Shown: positions 18,361 to 28,400 of the stretch, in pieces | Position numbering within the stretch: position 1 is the first letter of the stretch | Layout: each line of letters begins with the position of its first letter | The notes under the pieces: generated by a model | Database searches by the model: none | Seen by the model: the letters and a program-made list of their open reading frames with translations, nothing else | What the model was told of the DNA's origin: nothing | Translations under genes and position numbers: made by a program | Source of the DNA: Pseudomonadota bacterium | Lineage (GTDB): Bacteria; Pseudomonadota; Alphaproteobacteria; Sphingomonadales; Sphingomonadaceae | Assembly: GCA_021794525.1 (NCBI GenBank) | Contig: JAJYQP010000062.1 | Location: 1-32,824, forward strand | Length of the DNA stretch: 32,824 bases | Direction of reading: 5' to 3'

Positions 18361-20526
18361 TCAGACGAAGCTGTAAGGGTCGATATCGATGCCCACGCGC
18401 ACGCCGGTCGGGTGATCGAGCGGGCCGAGCCAGCCGCGGATGATGTCCTGCAGGGCCGCGCTCCGCTTCGCGTTGATGAGGAGGCGATAGCGATAGCGGC
18501 CGCGCAGCAGGCTCAATGGCGCGGGGGCAGGGCCGTAGATGGCGAGGTTCGGGTGATCGGGCTTCGCGCGGCCGATCCGGTTAGCGGCGTCGCGCGCGTC
18601 GCTGTCTTCTTCCGCGCTGACGATGATCGCAGCCCAGCGCCCGAAGGGCGGGGCGCCGGCGAACCGCCGCGCCTCGGTCTCGGCCTCGTAGAAGGCGTCG
18701 CGGTCGCCTTCGGCCAATGCGGCGATCACGGGCGCGTCCGGGTGACGGGTCTGGATCAGCACCTCGCCCGGCTTCGCGCCGCGGCCCGCGCGGCCCGCGA
18801 CCTGCGCGATCTGTTGATAGGTGCGCTCCGCCGCGCGCAGGTCGCCGCCCTCAAGGCCGAGGTCGGCATCGACCACGCCGACCAGCGTCAGCTCGGGGAA
18901 ATGGAACCCCTTGGTTACCAGTTGCGTGCCGACGATCACGTCGACCGCGCCGCCTTCGACCATGGCGACGAACTCCGCGGCGCGGCCGGGCGAGTTGAGC
19001 GTGTCCGAGGTGGCAACGAAGACCCGCGCCTCGGGCAGACGCTCGGCCACCTCGTCGGCGATGCGCTCGACGCCGGGGCCGCAGGCGACGAGGCAATCGG
19101 GCTCGCCGCATTCCGGGCATTTTTCGGGCACGGCGGTCTCATGCCCGCAATGGTGGCAGGCGAGCCGCGAGGAGAAGCGGTGCTCGACCAGCCAGGCCGA
19201 GCAATTGGGGCACTGGAAGCGGAAGCCGCAATTGCGGCACAGCGTCAGCGGCGCATAGCCGCGGCGGTTGAGGAACAGCAGCGACTGCTCGCCCTTCGCC
19301 AGCCGGTCCTCCAGCGCGGCGACCAGCGGCTCGGCCAGCCAGGCGCCCCGGCCCGGCTTCTCTTTCGTGAGGTCGATGGTGGCGATTGCAGGCAGCTCCG
19401 CCCCGCCGAAGCGCGCGGGCAGGTCGATCTTCTCGTAAGTGCCCGCCTCCGCCATCGCGAGGCTTTCGAGGGCGGGGGTGGCGCTGGCGAGGATCGCCGG
19501 CACACCCTCGAAACGCGCGCGCATCACCGCCACGTCGCGGGCGTTGTAACGTACCCCGTCGTCCTGCTTGAAGCTGACCTCGTGCGCTTCGTCGACGACG
19601 ATCAGGCCGAGCTTTGCAAAGGGCAGGAACAGCGCCGAGCGCGCGCCGACCACGACCTGCGCAGTCCCCGCCGCCACTGCGCGCCAGGCCCGCCGCCGCT
19701 CGGTCGATTTGAGCGAGGAATGCCACAGGACGGGTGCCGCGCCGAAGCGGTCCTCGAACCGCTTCAGAAAGGCCTCGGTCAGCGCGATTTCGGGCAGCAG
19801 CACCAGCACCTGCCGCCCCATCCGCAGCGCCTCGGCGACGGGTTCGAAATAGGTCTCGGTCTTGCCCGAGCCGGTGACGCCGTCGAGAAGGAAGGGCGCG
19901 AAACTCTCCACTCGCACGGCTTCGCACAGACGATCCGCCGCCGCCTGCTGATCCGCGCCGAGGTTCGGCGCCGGGAAATCGGCGCGCGCCTCGGGATAGG
20001 GCCGGTCGCAGTCGACTTCGACCGGCTCGAGCACGCCCTGGTTGACGAGCCCGCGCAGCACGCCCTCGCTGACACCGGCGATTCCGGCCAGCTCGCGGAT
20101 CGTCGCCTGCTCGTGCTCCAGCGCCTCGATTGCCGTCTGCCGCTGCGGGGTGAGCCGTTCGGGCAGGCCGCCCGACAGGCGGTACTCGGTGGTGGTCGCC
20201 GGCCCCTTGAGCGCGCCGCCCGAACTGAGCGCCATGCGCGCGACCGCCGCCAGAGGGGCGCAGTAATAGTCGGCGGTCCACTCGATCAGCCGTCGCAAGG
20301 GGGCCGTAAGCGGCGGGACGGGAAGGATTTCGCGCAAGGGGCGCAGTTTGTCCGCCGGAACCTCGGTCCCGGGCAGCCGTTCCGCTTCCCAGACCACGCC
20401 GAGGATGGTGCGCGGGCCGAGCGGGCAGGCGACGACCGAGCCCGGCTCGACCGTCATGCCTTCGGGCACCCGGTAGTCGAGCGGGCCAAGCGCGGCATTG
20501 AGGACGAGGCAGCGGACGCGGTTCAT
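18361..20526 (-). CDS. priA: Primosomal protein N' (replication restart helicase PriA)
   Basis: The 721-residue protein has an N-terminal 3'-DNA-binding domain (about 1-105), a winged-helix region, and a superfamily 2 helicase core with Walker A GVTGSGKT (216-223) and DEAH box VVDEAHE (Asp312-His315). The helicase core is interrupted by a zinc-binding insertion with the cysteine pairs CRNC, CPNC, CHHC and CPEC (about residues 420-470). It reloads the replicative helicase at stalled forks. The ATG at 20526 gives MNRVRCLVLNAALGPLDYRVP, the normal PriA beginning; an upstream ATG at 20553 is less likely. It is divergent from the DUF4197-like gene. Confidence 0.97.
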   Translation of the reverse strand: MNRVRCLVLNAALGPLDYRVPEGMTVEPGSVVACPLGPRTILGVVWEAERLPGTEVPADKLRPLREILPVPPLTAPLRRLIEWTADYYCAPLAAVARMALSSGGALKGPATTTEYRLSGGLPERLTPQRQTAIEALEHEQATIRELAGIAGVSEGVLRGLVNQGVLEPVEVDCDRPYPEARADFPAPNLGADQQAAADRLCEAVRVESFAPFLLDGVTGSGKTETYFEPVAEALRMGRQVLVLLPEIALTEAFLKRFEDRFGAAPVLWHSSLKSTERRRAWRAVAAGTAQVVVGARSALFLPFAKLGLIVVDEAHEVSFKQDDGVRYNARDVAVMRARFEGVPAILASATPALESLAMAEAGTYEKIDLPARFGGAELPAIATIDLTKEKPGRGAWLAEPLVAALEDRLAKGEQSLLFLNRRGYAPLTLCRNCGFRFQCPNCSAWLVEHRFSSRLACHHCGHETAVPEKCPECGEPDCLVACGPGVERIADEVAERLPEARVFVATSDTLNSPGRAAEFVAMVEGGAVDVIVGTQLVTKGFHFPELTLVGVVDADLGLEGGDLRAAERTYQQIAQVAGRAGRGAKPGEVLIQTRHPDAPVIAALAEGDRDAFYEAETEARRFAGAPPFGRWAAIIVSAEEDSDARDAANRIGRAKPDHPNLAIYGPAPAPLSLLRGRYRYRLLINAKRSAALQDIIRGWLGPLDHPTGVRVGIDIDPYSFV

Positions 20527-20597
20527 CGATGGGCCATATGGGCGGCGCGACAAGGTGAGGACAAGGGCCAGAAATCGGGTGAGTGAGGAGTAAAGCC

Positions 20598-21299
20598 ATG
20601 GAAACGACCACGATCACGCACGCTCTCGCGTCCCGCCGCGCGCTCCTGGGCGGAATTGCCGCGGGCGGCACCTTGCTGACCTTGCCGGCGTGCACCAGCT
20701 TCGGCGGCTTCGGGCTTGCCGATGCTATCCAGCGCCTGCTCTACCTCTCGAGCGAGCGCGCATTCGGGCGGATGCTTCAGTCGGGCGGGTTCTGGGACCA
20801 GCAGGTCGCCTCGCTCGGGCTCGCCAATATCCTCGGCACGCGCGGCGATGTGCTCGGCCGCATCCTGACCTCCAGCCTGTTCAAGAGCCGGCTCGACCGG
20901 GCCTTCGGCGACATCGCTTATCGCGGAGCCGAGCGCGCGGCACCGATCGTGACCGACGCCGTAAGGGTCATCGGCATCCAGAATGCGATCGACCTGGTGC
21001 GCGGCGGTCCGACCGCTGCGACGAGCTTCCTGCGCGGCCAGATGGGCACGCGGCTGGTCGAGGCGATGGTGCCCGAGCTGGGCACCGCAATGCGCGTCGC
21101 CAGCGAGCCTTTGGTGGGCGAACTCCTGGCGGCGGTGACCGGTGTCGATACCGCCCGCATCGCCACGACGTTTGCCGACCGGATCGACGATACCATCTGG
21201 CGCGAAATCGGCGTCGAGGAAGCGGCGATCCGCGCCGATCCGGCTTCGACGCGCGACGCCTCGATCATCGCGGTCTTCGGAACCGGCGCGCGTATCTGA
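20598..21299 (+). CDS. DUF4197-like lipoprotein with a twin-arginine signal
   Basis: The 233-residue protein starts METTTITHALASRRALLGGIAAGG and ends its signal with LPAC (Cys32), so it combines a twin-arginine motif (Arg13-Arg14) with a lipobox. Tat-exported lipoprotein is the likely fate. The mature part is helical, and IVTDAVRVIGIQNAIDLVRGG and AATSFLRGQMGTRLVEAMVPEL resemble DUF4197 proteins, whose role is not known to me. GAGGAG (20585-20590) lies seven bases before the ATG. The DUF assignment is from memory of the pattern and is tentative. Confidence 0.8.
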   Translation: METTTITHALASRRALLGGIAAGGTLLTLPACTSFGGFGLADAIQRLLYLSSERAFGRMLQSGGFWDQQVASLGLANILGTRGDVLGRILTSSLFKSRLDRAFGDIAYRGAERAAPIVTDAVRVIGIQNAIDLVRGGPTAATSFLRGQMGTRLVEAMVPELGTAMRVASEPLVGELLAAVTGVDTARIATTFADRIDDTIWREIGVEEAAIRADPASTRDASIIAVFGTGARI

Positions 21300-21369
21300 C
21301 CCACCAGCCTTAACTTCTCTGTCCCGTCTCCGGACTTCCCCGATACAGGCCGCGACGATTCGTGCACGT

Positions 21370-21537
21370 GCGAAAGAACAGTCGCCGGGTTGGGTCTTGG
21401 GGTGGCCCCCGTGCGCCCCGCCAGGGACAGGCGGGTTCTACTGTCCGCAAATATCTTCACTGGGCGCGCCTGCCGGACCACCGGCACGCTCGCGAAATAG
21501 AACGCCCCGGCCATTGCGCCCTGGGGCGTTTGTTTTC
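21370..21537 (+). ncRNA. Possible structured small RNA, unclassified
   Basis: Three nested helices can be drawn by eye: an outer stem pairing GTCGCCGG (21381-21388) with CCGGCAC (21481-21487) with one bulge; GCGCCC (21413-21418) with GGGCGC (21462-21467); and GGACAG (21425-21430) with CTGTCC (21441-21446). A small GGGG/CCCC hairpin sits on the left side. Together they make a long hairpin with internal loops, followed by a clear terminator. The layout recalls 6S RNA, but I could not match its consensus, nor those of SRP RNA, tmRNA or RNase P RNA. The 5' end is a guess. It could also be the structured 3' end of the preceding mRNA. Confidence 0.4.
21501..21537 (+). terminator. Intrinsic terminator
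   Basis: AACGCCCC (21501-21508) pairs with GGGGCGTT (21523-21530), with two further inner pairs possible, followed by TGTTTTC. This is a strong GC-rich stem with a T-rich tail on the plus strand. It ends either the possible small RNA or the preceding DUF4197-like gene. Confidence 0.75.
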
Positions 21538-21576
21538 ATAGGCTGCGGCCAAGCGTAAATCCGGAGCCCGCAGGCC

Positions 21577-22236
21577 ATGAAGTTCTTTGCCGACACCGCC
21601 GACACCGCTGCCATCCGCGAGCTCGCCGAGGCGGGCCTGATCGATGGCGTGACCACCAATCCCAGCCTGATCCACAAGGCGGGGCGCGACTTCATCGAGG
21701 TGACGAAGGAAATCTGCGCGCTGGTCGATGGGCCGGTGAGCGCGGAGGTCGTCGCGCTCGATCACCCGACCATGATGCGCGAGGCGGAAACGCTGCGAAA
21801 GATCGCCGACAATGTCTGCATCAAGGTGCCGCTGACCATCGACGGGCTCAAGACCTGCCGCGCGCTTACGGGCGATGGGACGATGGTCAATGTCACGCTG
21901 TGCTTTTCCGCCAACCAGGCGCTGCTGGCGGCGAAGGCTGGCGCGACTTTCGTGTCGCCGTTCCTCGGCCGGCACGATGACAACGGCTGGGACGGGCTGG
22001 ACCTCATCCGCGACATCCGCCTGATCTACGACAATTACGATTTCGCCACCGAGATTCTCGCCGCCAGCATCCGCCATTCTGTCCATGTGCTCGAATGCGC
22101 GCGCATCGGGGCCGACGTCATGACGGCACCCCCGGCGGTCATCAAGGGGCTCGCCAACCACGTCCTGACCGACAAGGGGATCGAAGGCTTCGTTGCCGAC
22201 TGGGCGAAGACCGGGCAGACGATTCCCCTCGACTAG
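21577..22236 (+). CDS. fsa: Transaldolase family / fructose-6-phosphate aldolase-like
   Basis: The 219-residue protein has the short TalC/FSA form of the transaldolase fold. The start [16 protein letters not shown], the motif GVTTNPSLI and the Schiff-base lysine Lys83 in IKVPLT are present, as are [28 protein letters not shown] and the C-terminal GADVMTAPP. Such enzymes either transfer dihydroxyacetone units in the pentose phosphate pathway or split fructose 6-phosphate; sequence alone does not decide which. The stop TAG shares its last base with the GTG start of cobT. Confidence 0.94.
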   Translation: MKFFADTADTAAIRELAEAGLIDGVTTNPSLIHKAGRDFIEVTKEICALVDGPVSAEVVALDHPTMMREAETLRKIADNVCIKVPLTIDGLKTCRALTGDGTMVNVTLCFSANQALLAAKAGATFVSPFLGRHDDNGWDGLDLIRDIRLIYDNYDFATEILAASIRHSVHVLECARIGADVMTAPPAVIKGLANHVLTDKGIEGFVADWAKTGQTIPLD

Positions 22237-24062
22237 TGACCGGCCAGACGCCTCTCGACAGGTTCCGCCATGCGCTGACCGGTGCCAGCCGCGCGCTGGC
22301 GCACGAGGCGGAGGTGGAGGTTGCCTGGACCGCCGATGTCCCGGCGCAAGCGGGGCGCAACTTCCGCGTGCCGCTGCCCGGCCGCGCGCTGCCCGAACAG
22401 CAGGCGCGCGAGGCGCGCGGCTTTGCCGACAGCTTCGCGCTGAAGCTCAGGCATCACAGCGAAGGTGTCCACGCGAAGGTCGCGCCGCCCGAGCCGATCG
22501 CGCGCGCCTGCTATGATGCGATCGAGCAGGCCCGCTACGAGGCGCTGGGCGCGACCGAGATGGGCGGGGTGCGCGGCAATCTCGCCGCCGCGACCGAACA
22601 GCGGCTGGCGGGCGATCCGATCCTGCGCGCCGCGAGCGGGGAGGAAGTGCCGCTGCCGACCGCGCTCTCGCTGTTGCTGCGAGAGGCGCTGACCGGCGAG
22701 GCGGTGCCGGAGCGCGCCGCTGCGGGCGTCGATTTGGTGCGCGGCTGGATCGAGGAGAAGGCGGGCGGCGACATCGCGGCCCTCGCCCACAAGCTCGGCG
22801 ATCAGCGCGCCTTCCAGTCGCTGAGCCTCGACCTGCTGCGCCATCTCGAGCTGACCCTGCCCGAGCCGACCGACCCTGCCGACAGCGAGGCGGGCGACGA
22901 TCAGGACAGTGAGGACCAGCCCGAAGAGGGCGGCGAGGACGAGGATACCGGCGCGGGCGAACCGCAGACCTCCGAGGCGCGCGCCGAGCTGTCCGACGGC
23001 GACAGCGACGGCGATGCCGACAGCAAGGAAATCGAGGGCAGCGAGGAGATGGCCGGCGGCGATCCCTCCGACGATGCCGAGGAGGGCATGATGCCCGTCC
23101 GGCCCAACCGGCCCTGGACCGAGATCCCCGAAGGCTTCGACTACAAGCCCTATACCGAGAAGTTCGACGAGGTGGTGGGCGCTGAGGACCTGTGCGATCC
23201 CGACGAGCTGGAGCGGCTGCGCGCCTATCTCGATAGCCAGCTCGCGGGGCTTCAGGGCCTCGTGACCCGGCTCGCCAACCGCCTTCAGCGCCGCCTCATG
23301 GCGCAGCAGAACCGCAGCTGGGACTTCGACCAGGAGGAGGGCCTGCTCGATGCCGCGCGGCTTGCCCGCGTGGTCATCAGTCCCGGCCATTCGCTGAGCT
23401 ACAAGATCGAGCGCGAAACCGACTTCAAGGACACCGTCGTCACCCTGCTGATCGATAATTCGGGCAGTATGCGCGGGCGGCCGATCAGCATCGCCGCGAT
23501 CAGCGCCGACATCCTCGCCCGCACGCTCGAACGCTGCGGGGTGAAGACCGAAATCCTTGGCTTCACCACCCGCGCGTGGAAGGGCGGGCAGAGCCGCGAG
23601 GTCTGGCTCGCCGATGGGCGCCCCACCAATCCGGGCCGCCTCAACGATTTGCGCCACATCGTCTACAAGCAGGCCGACGAGCCCTGGCGCCGCGCCCGCC
23701 GCAACCTCGGCCTGATGATGCGCGAGGGGCTGCTCAAGGAGAACATCGACGGCGAGGCGCTGCTCTGGGCGCACGACCGCCTGCTCCGCCGCCCCGAGGA
23801 CCGCCGCATCCTGATGGTCATCAGCGATGGCGCTCCGGTCGACGATTCGACGCTCAGCGTGAACCAGGCGGGCTACCTCGAAAGCCACCTGCGCAAGGTA
23901 ATCGACTGGATCGAAAAGCAATCGCCGGTGCAGCTTTCCGCCATCGGCATCGGGCACGATGTTACGCGGTATTACCGGAAATCGGTGACGATCATGGATG
24001 TGGAGCAACTTGGCGGCACGATCATCGAGCAGCTTGCCGGTTTGTTCGAGGCGGAGGGGTGA
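22236..24062 (+). CDS. cobT: Cobaltochelatase subunit CobT
   Basis: The 608-residue protein begins at a GTG that overlaps the fsa stop (TAGTG). The N-terminal half is helical, followed by a strongly acidic Asp/Glu/Ser-rich linker (about residues 208-286). The C-terminal half is a von Willebrand A domain whose MIDAS motif DNSGS is at 407-411; [13 protein letters not shown] follows later. This matches CobT, which works with the AAA+ partner CobS and with CobN to insert cobalt in aerobic B12 synthesis. Neither partner is in the window, and some genomes carry CobST-like pairs without the full pathway, so the role here is a family inference. Confidence 0.93.
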   Translation: MTGQTPLDRFRHALTGASRALAHEAEVEVAWTADVPAQAGRNFRVPLPGRALPEQQAREARGFADSFALKLRHHSEGVHAKVAPPEPIARACYDAIEQARYEALGATEMGGVRGNLAAATEQRLAGDPILRAASGEEVPLPTALSLLLREALTGEAVPERAAAGVDLVRGWIEEKAGGDIAALAHKLGDQRAFQSLSLDLLRHLELTLPEPTDPADSEAGDDQDSEDQPEEGGEDEDTGAGEPQTSEARAELSDGDSDGDADSKEIEGSEEMAGGDPSDDAEEGMMPVRPNRPWTEIPEGFDYKPYTEKFDEVVGAEDLCDPDELERLRAYLDSQLAGLQGLVTRLANRLQRRLMAQQNRSWDFDQEEGLLDAARLARVVISPGHSLSYKIERETDFKDTVVTLLIDNSGSMRGRPISIAAISADILARTLERCGVKTEILGFTTRAWKGGQSREVWLADGRPTNPGRLNDLRHIVYKQADEPWRRARRNLGLMMREGLLKENIDGEALLWAHDRLLRRPEDRRILMVISDGAPVDDSTLSVNQAGYLESHLRKVIDWIEKQSPVQLSAIGIGHDVTRYYRKSVTIMDVEQLGGTIIEQLAGLFEAEG

Positions 24063-24568
24063 GCAGCGTCGAGACCGTGGAGTATATCCACTTGCCAGCC
24101 GGAGCGGTGCTGCCGGAAACTTGCTCAAAGCCCAGGCGTGTAGTCATCTTGATTGAGGAAAAAGTCGATCCCGCATGGCAAGACGCGGTGTCGCGATGGA
24201 TCGTCGAATCCGGGTGCCTGTACATGATGGCTTGGGGTCGCGATTGCAGTTCGTGGGACGATAGCGTCGATCATGCCAATCTCGCGCGGTTCGACTACGG
24301 TGATGTGCCGGATGACGAGTTCGTCATGACGACATGGCACGATAAAGAGCCGCTGCACGAAGTCTTCTTCCACGCTCGGATGTGCGCATTTCACCCGACG
24401 ATTGAGATGCCGCTGCTTACAATCCTCGACGTCCGCGAAGATGCTCGCGAGTCCGCAATTCTTGCTCTCCACCAAGCGGTGAAGTCAGGCCTGCTCGACG
24501 ATACACGGGACGACCCAAGATACCTTCCAATCTGGGAGCGGCTGAAAATCCTGATGAAAATACAATGA
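24059..24568 (+). CDS. DUF7684-like protein of unknown function
   Basis: A 169-residue cytoplasmic protein from the GTG at 24059, overlapping the cobT stop by four bases (GTGA). It contains [19 protein letters not shown] and [19 protein letters not shown], which I recall as the core of DUF7684. There is no signal peptide or membrane helix. Function is unknown. Base composition is visibly poorer in G and C than in cobT and the nitroreductase gene, and its codons are less biased, suggesting later acquisition, although its overlaps (GTGA before, ATGA after) fit neatly into the operon. Confidence 0.82.
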   Translation: MSSVETVEYIHLPAGAVLPETCSKPRRVVILIEEKVDPAWQDAVSRWIVESGCLYMMAWGRDCSSWDDSVDHANLARFDYGDVPDDEFVMTTWHDKEPLHEVFFHARMCAFHPTIEMPLLTILDVREDARESAILALHQAVKSGLLDDTRDDPRYLPIWERLKILMKIQ

Positions 24569-25239
24569 CAGTTACAGAAGCCGTCGTCACGCGCCGTTCC
24601 GTCCGTGCCTTTATCGATCAGCCGGTGGATCGCGAGAAGCTCGCCCGAATCCTTGAAAAGGCGCAGCGCTCTCCCTCGGGCGGGAACACCCAGCCGTGGC
24701 ACGGCGTCGTGCTTACGGGTGAGCCGCTGCAGCGCCTGTTCGCCCGCGTGGCGCAGGACCTGCCGCGCGGGCGCGAGGCGTTTGCGCCCGAGTATCACGT
24801 CTATCCGCCCGAACTCGACGGTGCTTACGAGGCGCGGCGGCGTGGGATCGGGGAGGAAATGTACGGCGCGCTCCAGATTCCGCGCGAGGACAAGATGCAG
24901 CGCCTGATGTGGTTCGCGCGCAATTTCCAGGCGTTCGGGGCGCCGGTGCTGATGCTGATCCACACGCCCAGATACATGGGCCCGCCGCAATGGAGCGACA
25001 TCGGCATGTGGCTCCAGACCGTCGCGCTGCTGCTGCGCGAGGAAGGGCTCGACAGCTGCTTCCAGGAGGCGTGGGCGGTCTATACCCCGCAGATCCGCGA
25101 GGTCGTCGCGATCCCCGAGAACCACATCTTCTTCTGCGGCATGGCGATCGGCTATCGCGACCCCGAGGCCCCCGTAAATCTCTTCCCGGTACCGCGCGCG
25201 CCCCTGTCCGAATCGATCCGCTGGGAAGGCTTCGACTGA
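24565..25239 (+). CDS. Nitroreductase family protein
   Basis: The 224-residue protein shows the FMN-binding start TRRSVRAFIDQPVDREKLARILEKAQRSPSGGNTQPWH typical of NfsB/PnbA-like nitroreductases, and the later segments DIGMWLQTVALLLREEGLDSCFQEAW and FFCGMAIGYRDPEAPVN, also conserved. Such flavoenzymes reduce nitroaromatics, quinones or other acceptors with NAD(P)H. Although it lies near cobT, I see no clear sign that it is the BluB enzyme of B12 synthesis. The ATG overlaps the preceding stop (ATGA). Confidence 0.92.
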   Translation: MTVTEAVVTRRSVRAFIDQPVDREKLARILEKAQRSPSGGNTQPWHGVVLTGEPLQRLFARVAQDLPRGREAFAPEYHVYPPELDGAYEARRRGIGEEMYGALQIPREDKMQRLMWFARNFQAFGAPVLMLIHTPRYMGPPQWSDIGMWLQTVALLLREEGLDSCFQEAWAVYTPQIREVVAIPENHIFFCGMAIGYRDPEAPVNLFPVPRAPLSESIRWEGFD

Positions 25240-25302
25240 GCCAGGTCCGGCGCGGCCCGAGAATGTCGGTTTTGCGCAAGCCATCGCCTGCCGATCCTCT
25301 AA

Positions 25303-25342
25303 AAAGGCGGGGGCTTCAAACGCCTGCTTAAAAGGCGTAAGC
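25303..25342 (+). promoter_or_regulatory. Alternative hairpins in the leader of the CHAT/two-partner secretion operon
   Basis: AAAGGCG occurs twice (25303-25309 and 25331-25337), and CGCCT (25321-25325) between them can pair with either copy, so two hairpins exclude each other. A third stem, GCTTA (25326-25330) with TAAGC (25338-25342), competes with the second. This is the layout of an attenuator or leader switch, but no T-run follows, and chance is possible. The rest of the 182-bp gap shows nothing clear except a G-rich ribosome-binding site at 25410-25416. Confidence 0.35.
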
Positions 25343-25421
25343 TCCATTTCGAATAAACAATACGACGCGTCGCAGAGATCGAACGTGTGCGCGGCACCCA
25401 CCGCGCCTGGGGGGACGAGCG

Positions 25422-28400
25422 ATGGCGGTGGCCCGGGGGATGGCGATATTCTGTGCAGGGGCGGTCGCCGCCGCTGTCCCGCAAGCCACGGTGGCGCAGG
25501 ATCGATCCCCGCTCCTCAGCGACAGCTTCGCGATCGGCAGCTCTGACGGCGTGCTCTGCCAGGTGCAGGACCGCAGCATCGACAATCCCGTCCGCAAGGG
25601 CAGCTTCGACCGGAGCTGGGCGGTGGTGTGCCGCGATTCGGCGCTGCCGGTCGCCAATCTGTGGTCATTCCGCGGTCGTGGTGGCAATGCCGCCGAGGCG
25701 GTTGTGCCGATGCGGCGCGAGCGTGTCGATTGCACCGACGCGGGCCGCTCGCCGGTCGAGGGGCTGCCCGGTGCGGTGCGGACGAGCTGCCTCCTCGCCG
25801 GCAGCAAGCTCGCCTGGTCCACCATCACCCTGCGCCGGGGCGGCGAGGAATGGGTGGCGGAGGGGTTCGGTGCCTACGACAGCGCGACGCTGCTGGCGCT
25901 GCGCTCGCTCGTCTCCGACCGCGTTGTGCAGGGAAGGGTCGATGCCGCCAGCACCTCCGTCGGCGATCCGGCGGCGTTTTCCCGCCTCCAGGCCCAGACG
26001 CTGAAGCCCGAGCAGGCGCTGGCCGAGGGCTATCGCCGCAATCTCGGCGGCGACTATGCCGAGGCGGAGGCCTATTTCCAGGCCCTGCAGGAGCGGCTGC
26101 GGACAGAAAACGACGCCAGCATAGACCCGGTTGAATTCCTCGCCAATCGCGCGCTTCAGAAAAGCAATCTCGGCGATTTCGGCGCGGCGGAGCGGCTCTT
26201 CGTCGAGGCCCGCCGGACCGGCTCGGGCGACCCGGTCAACGAGCGCCTGCTCCGCAATTTCGAGGCGATCCACCAGCTCAACCGGGGGCGGCCAGACCGG
26301 GCCATCGCACGGCTCGACCGGCAGCTCGCAACCGATTTCGAAGGGCTGCGCACCGATGGCGGCACGCTCGCCATCACCGTGCCGATCGCGGCGCGGCTCA
26401 ACGCGGACCGCGGCAGCGGCGCGAACCGGATGAATGCCGATGTCGCGCTGACGCCGGGCGAGCGGGCAGCGATCATCGATGCGCAGGCGATGCAGCTGCG
26501 CGGCACCGCGCTGCGCCTCATGGGTGAGCTGCCCGAGGCGCGCGCCGCTCTGCTCGCCGCGCAGGCGCAGGCGGTGGACATCCGCGACGGCCGGGTCACG
26601 ACCACGGCGCGGATGCGCGGGCAGATTCTCGCCGAACTCGCGCTGGTAGAAGAGAAGGTCGGCAGCACGGCCGAGGCGGAGCGCAATCTGCGCGAGGGGC
26701 TCGCGCTGGTGCAGGCCCAATATCCCGAACGCCGCGCGGTGGCCGCGGTGCAGGGGCGGCTGGCGAGCTTCCTGCTGCGGAGCGGCAAGGCGGAGGAGGG
26801 GCTGGTGCTCTATCGCGGGCTGGTCGATCGCGGGCTGGCGGCGGGCGGGTCCGCGACCGGCTTCGCCAATGAGCTGGTACCCTATTTCCGCGCGCTGGCC
26901 GAGCAAATGGATAGCGATCCGCAAGCGGCGAGCGAGTTCTTCACCGCCACCCAGCTCTTGGTGCGGCCCGGTGTCGCGGAAACGCAGGCGGTGCTGGCGC
27001 GCGAGCTGTCGGGCGGATCGGGCGAGGCGGCGCGGCTGTTCCGCCAGACCACCGACCTGTCGCGCGAGATCGAGCAGATGCGCGTGCGCTACCTCGCGCT
27101 GCGCGACGCCCCCGGGCAGGCGGCGGTGGCCGAGGCGGCGACGGCGCTTGCCGCGCAGATCCGCACGCTCGAGGAAACGCAGGCCGCGGCGCAGGCCAGC
27201 CTTGCGGCCTATCCCCAGTATCGCGTCGTTGCGCCCGGCGCGATCGGGCTCGCCGATTTCCAGCGCCAGCTTGGGCCGGGCGAGGCCTATGTCCGCTTCG
27301 CCGTGGTCGGAACCGACGTCATGGGGTTCTACGCCGACCGCACCAGCGCGACCGGCTGGCGGACAGCTGTTTCGGTGGTCGATCTGGATACTGCGGTGGA
27401 CCTGCTCCGCAGCACGATCTCGGTCGAGGAGGACGGGCGCAGTGTCACCTATCCCTTCGATATCGCGCAGGGCCGTAAGCTGTTCGTGGGGCTGTTCGGG
27501 CCGGTGGCCGACCTGCTGGGGGCGGTGAAGCATCTCATATACGAGCCCGACGGGGCGCTGCTGCGGCTGCCCGCCGATCTTCTCGTGACCGACGATGCCT
27601 CGGTCGAACGCTATCGCCAGCGCACCGCGCGGCCCGATGCCGACGCCTATGACTTCCGCGGCACCGCCTGGCTGGCGCGAGGCCGCATCATCAGCACCGC
27701 GACCTCCGCGCGGAGTTTCGTGGATGCGCGCGCGGCGCGGCCCTCGGCGGCGAAGGACCAATATCTCGGCCTCGGCAACAATGTCCCCCTCGGCAGCGAT
27801 CCGCCGCCGCAGGTCCGCGCCGTGCTGGCGAGCGGCAATGACGAGTGCGGCTGGACCGCGGCAGAATGGAACCGCCCCATCGCGCCGACCGAGCTGGTCG
27901 AGGCGAGCCGGGTGGTCGGGCAGGACCGGTCCGAACTGCTCACCGGCGCAGCATTCACCGACACGGCGGTGAAGCAGAAATCCGATCTCGGCAATTTCCG
28001 CATCCTGCATTTCGCGACTCACGGGCTGGTGACCCCGCCGCGGCCGAATTGCCCGGTGAGGCCCGCGCTGCTGACCAGCTTCGGCACCACCGGCTCGGAC
28101 GGGCTGCTGACCTTCGACGAGGTGTTCGATCTCGCGCTCGATGCCGATCTCGTGATCCTCTCGGCCTGCGACACCGCCGGCTCCGCCTCGGTCGAGGCGA
28201 CGCGCGCGGCGGGCTTGTCGAGCGGCGGTGGCACCGCGCTCGACGGGCTGGTGCGCGCTTTCATCGGGGCGGGCGGGCGCGCCGTGCTCGCCAGCCACTG
28301 GCCCGCGCCCGACGATTACCGCGCCACCGAGCGGCTGATGAACGAGATGTTCCGCTTCGGCAGAACCGCCTCGGTCGGGGAGGCGCTCGACCGGTCGCAG

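Larger units (their letters stand above)
21300..21576. other. Structured intergenic region between the DUF4197-like gene and fsa
   Basis: This 277-bp gap has no convincing coding frame. Its middle (about 21380-21490) folds into stacked helices and it ends with a strong intrinsic terminator. See the ncRNA and terminator entries. A promoter for fsa would have to lie in the short stretch after the terminator (21538-21576) or further upstream; none is obvious. Confidence 0.6.

Noticed and set aside
21510..21576. Start of a 6S RNA overlapping fsa
   Set aside because: CTGGGGCGTTTG resembles the start of some 6S RNAs, but a full molecule would run far into fsa, and the segment is better explained as the right arm of the terminator.
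22233..24128. A 631-codon open frame opposite cobT
   Set aside because: Same shadow effect of high GC at third positions; the CobT frame has a clear VWA motif.
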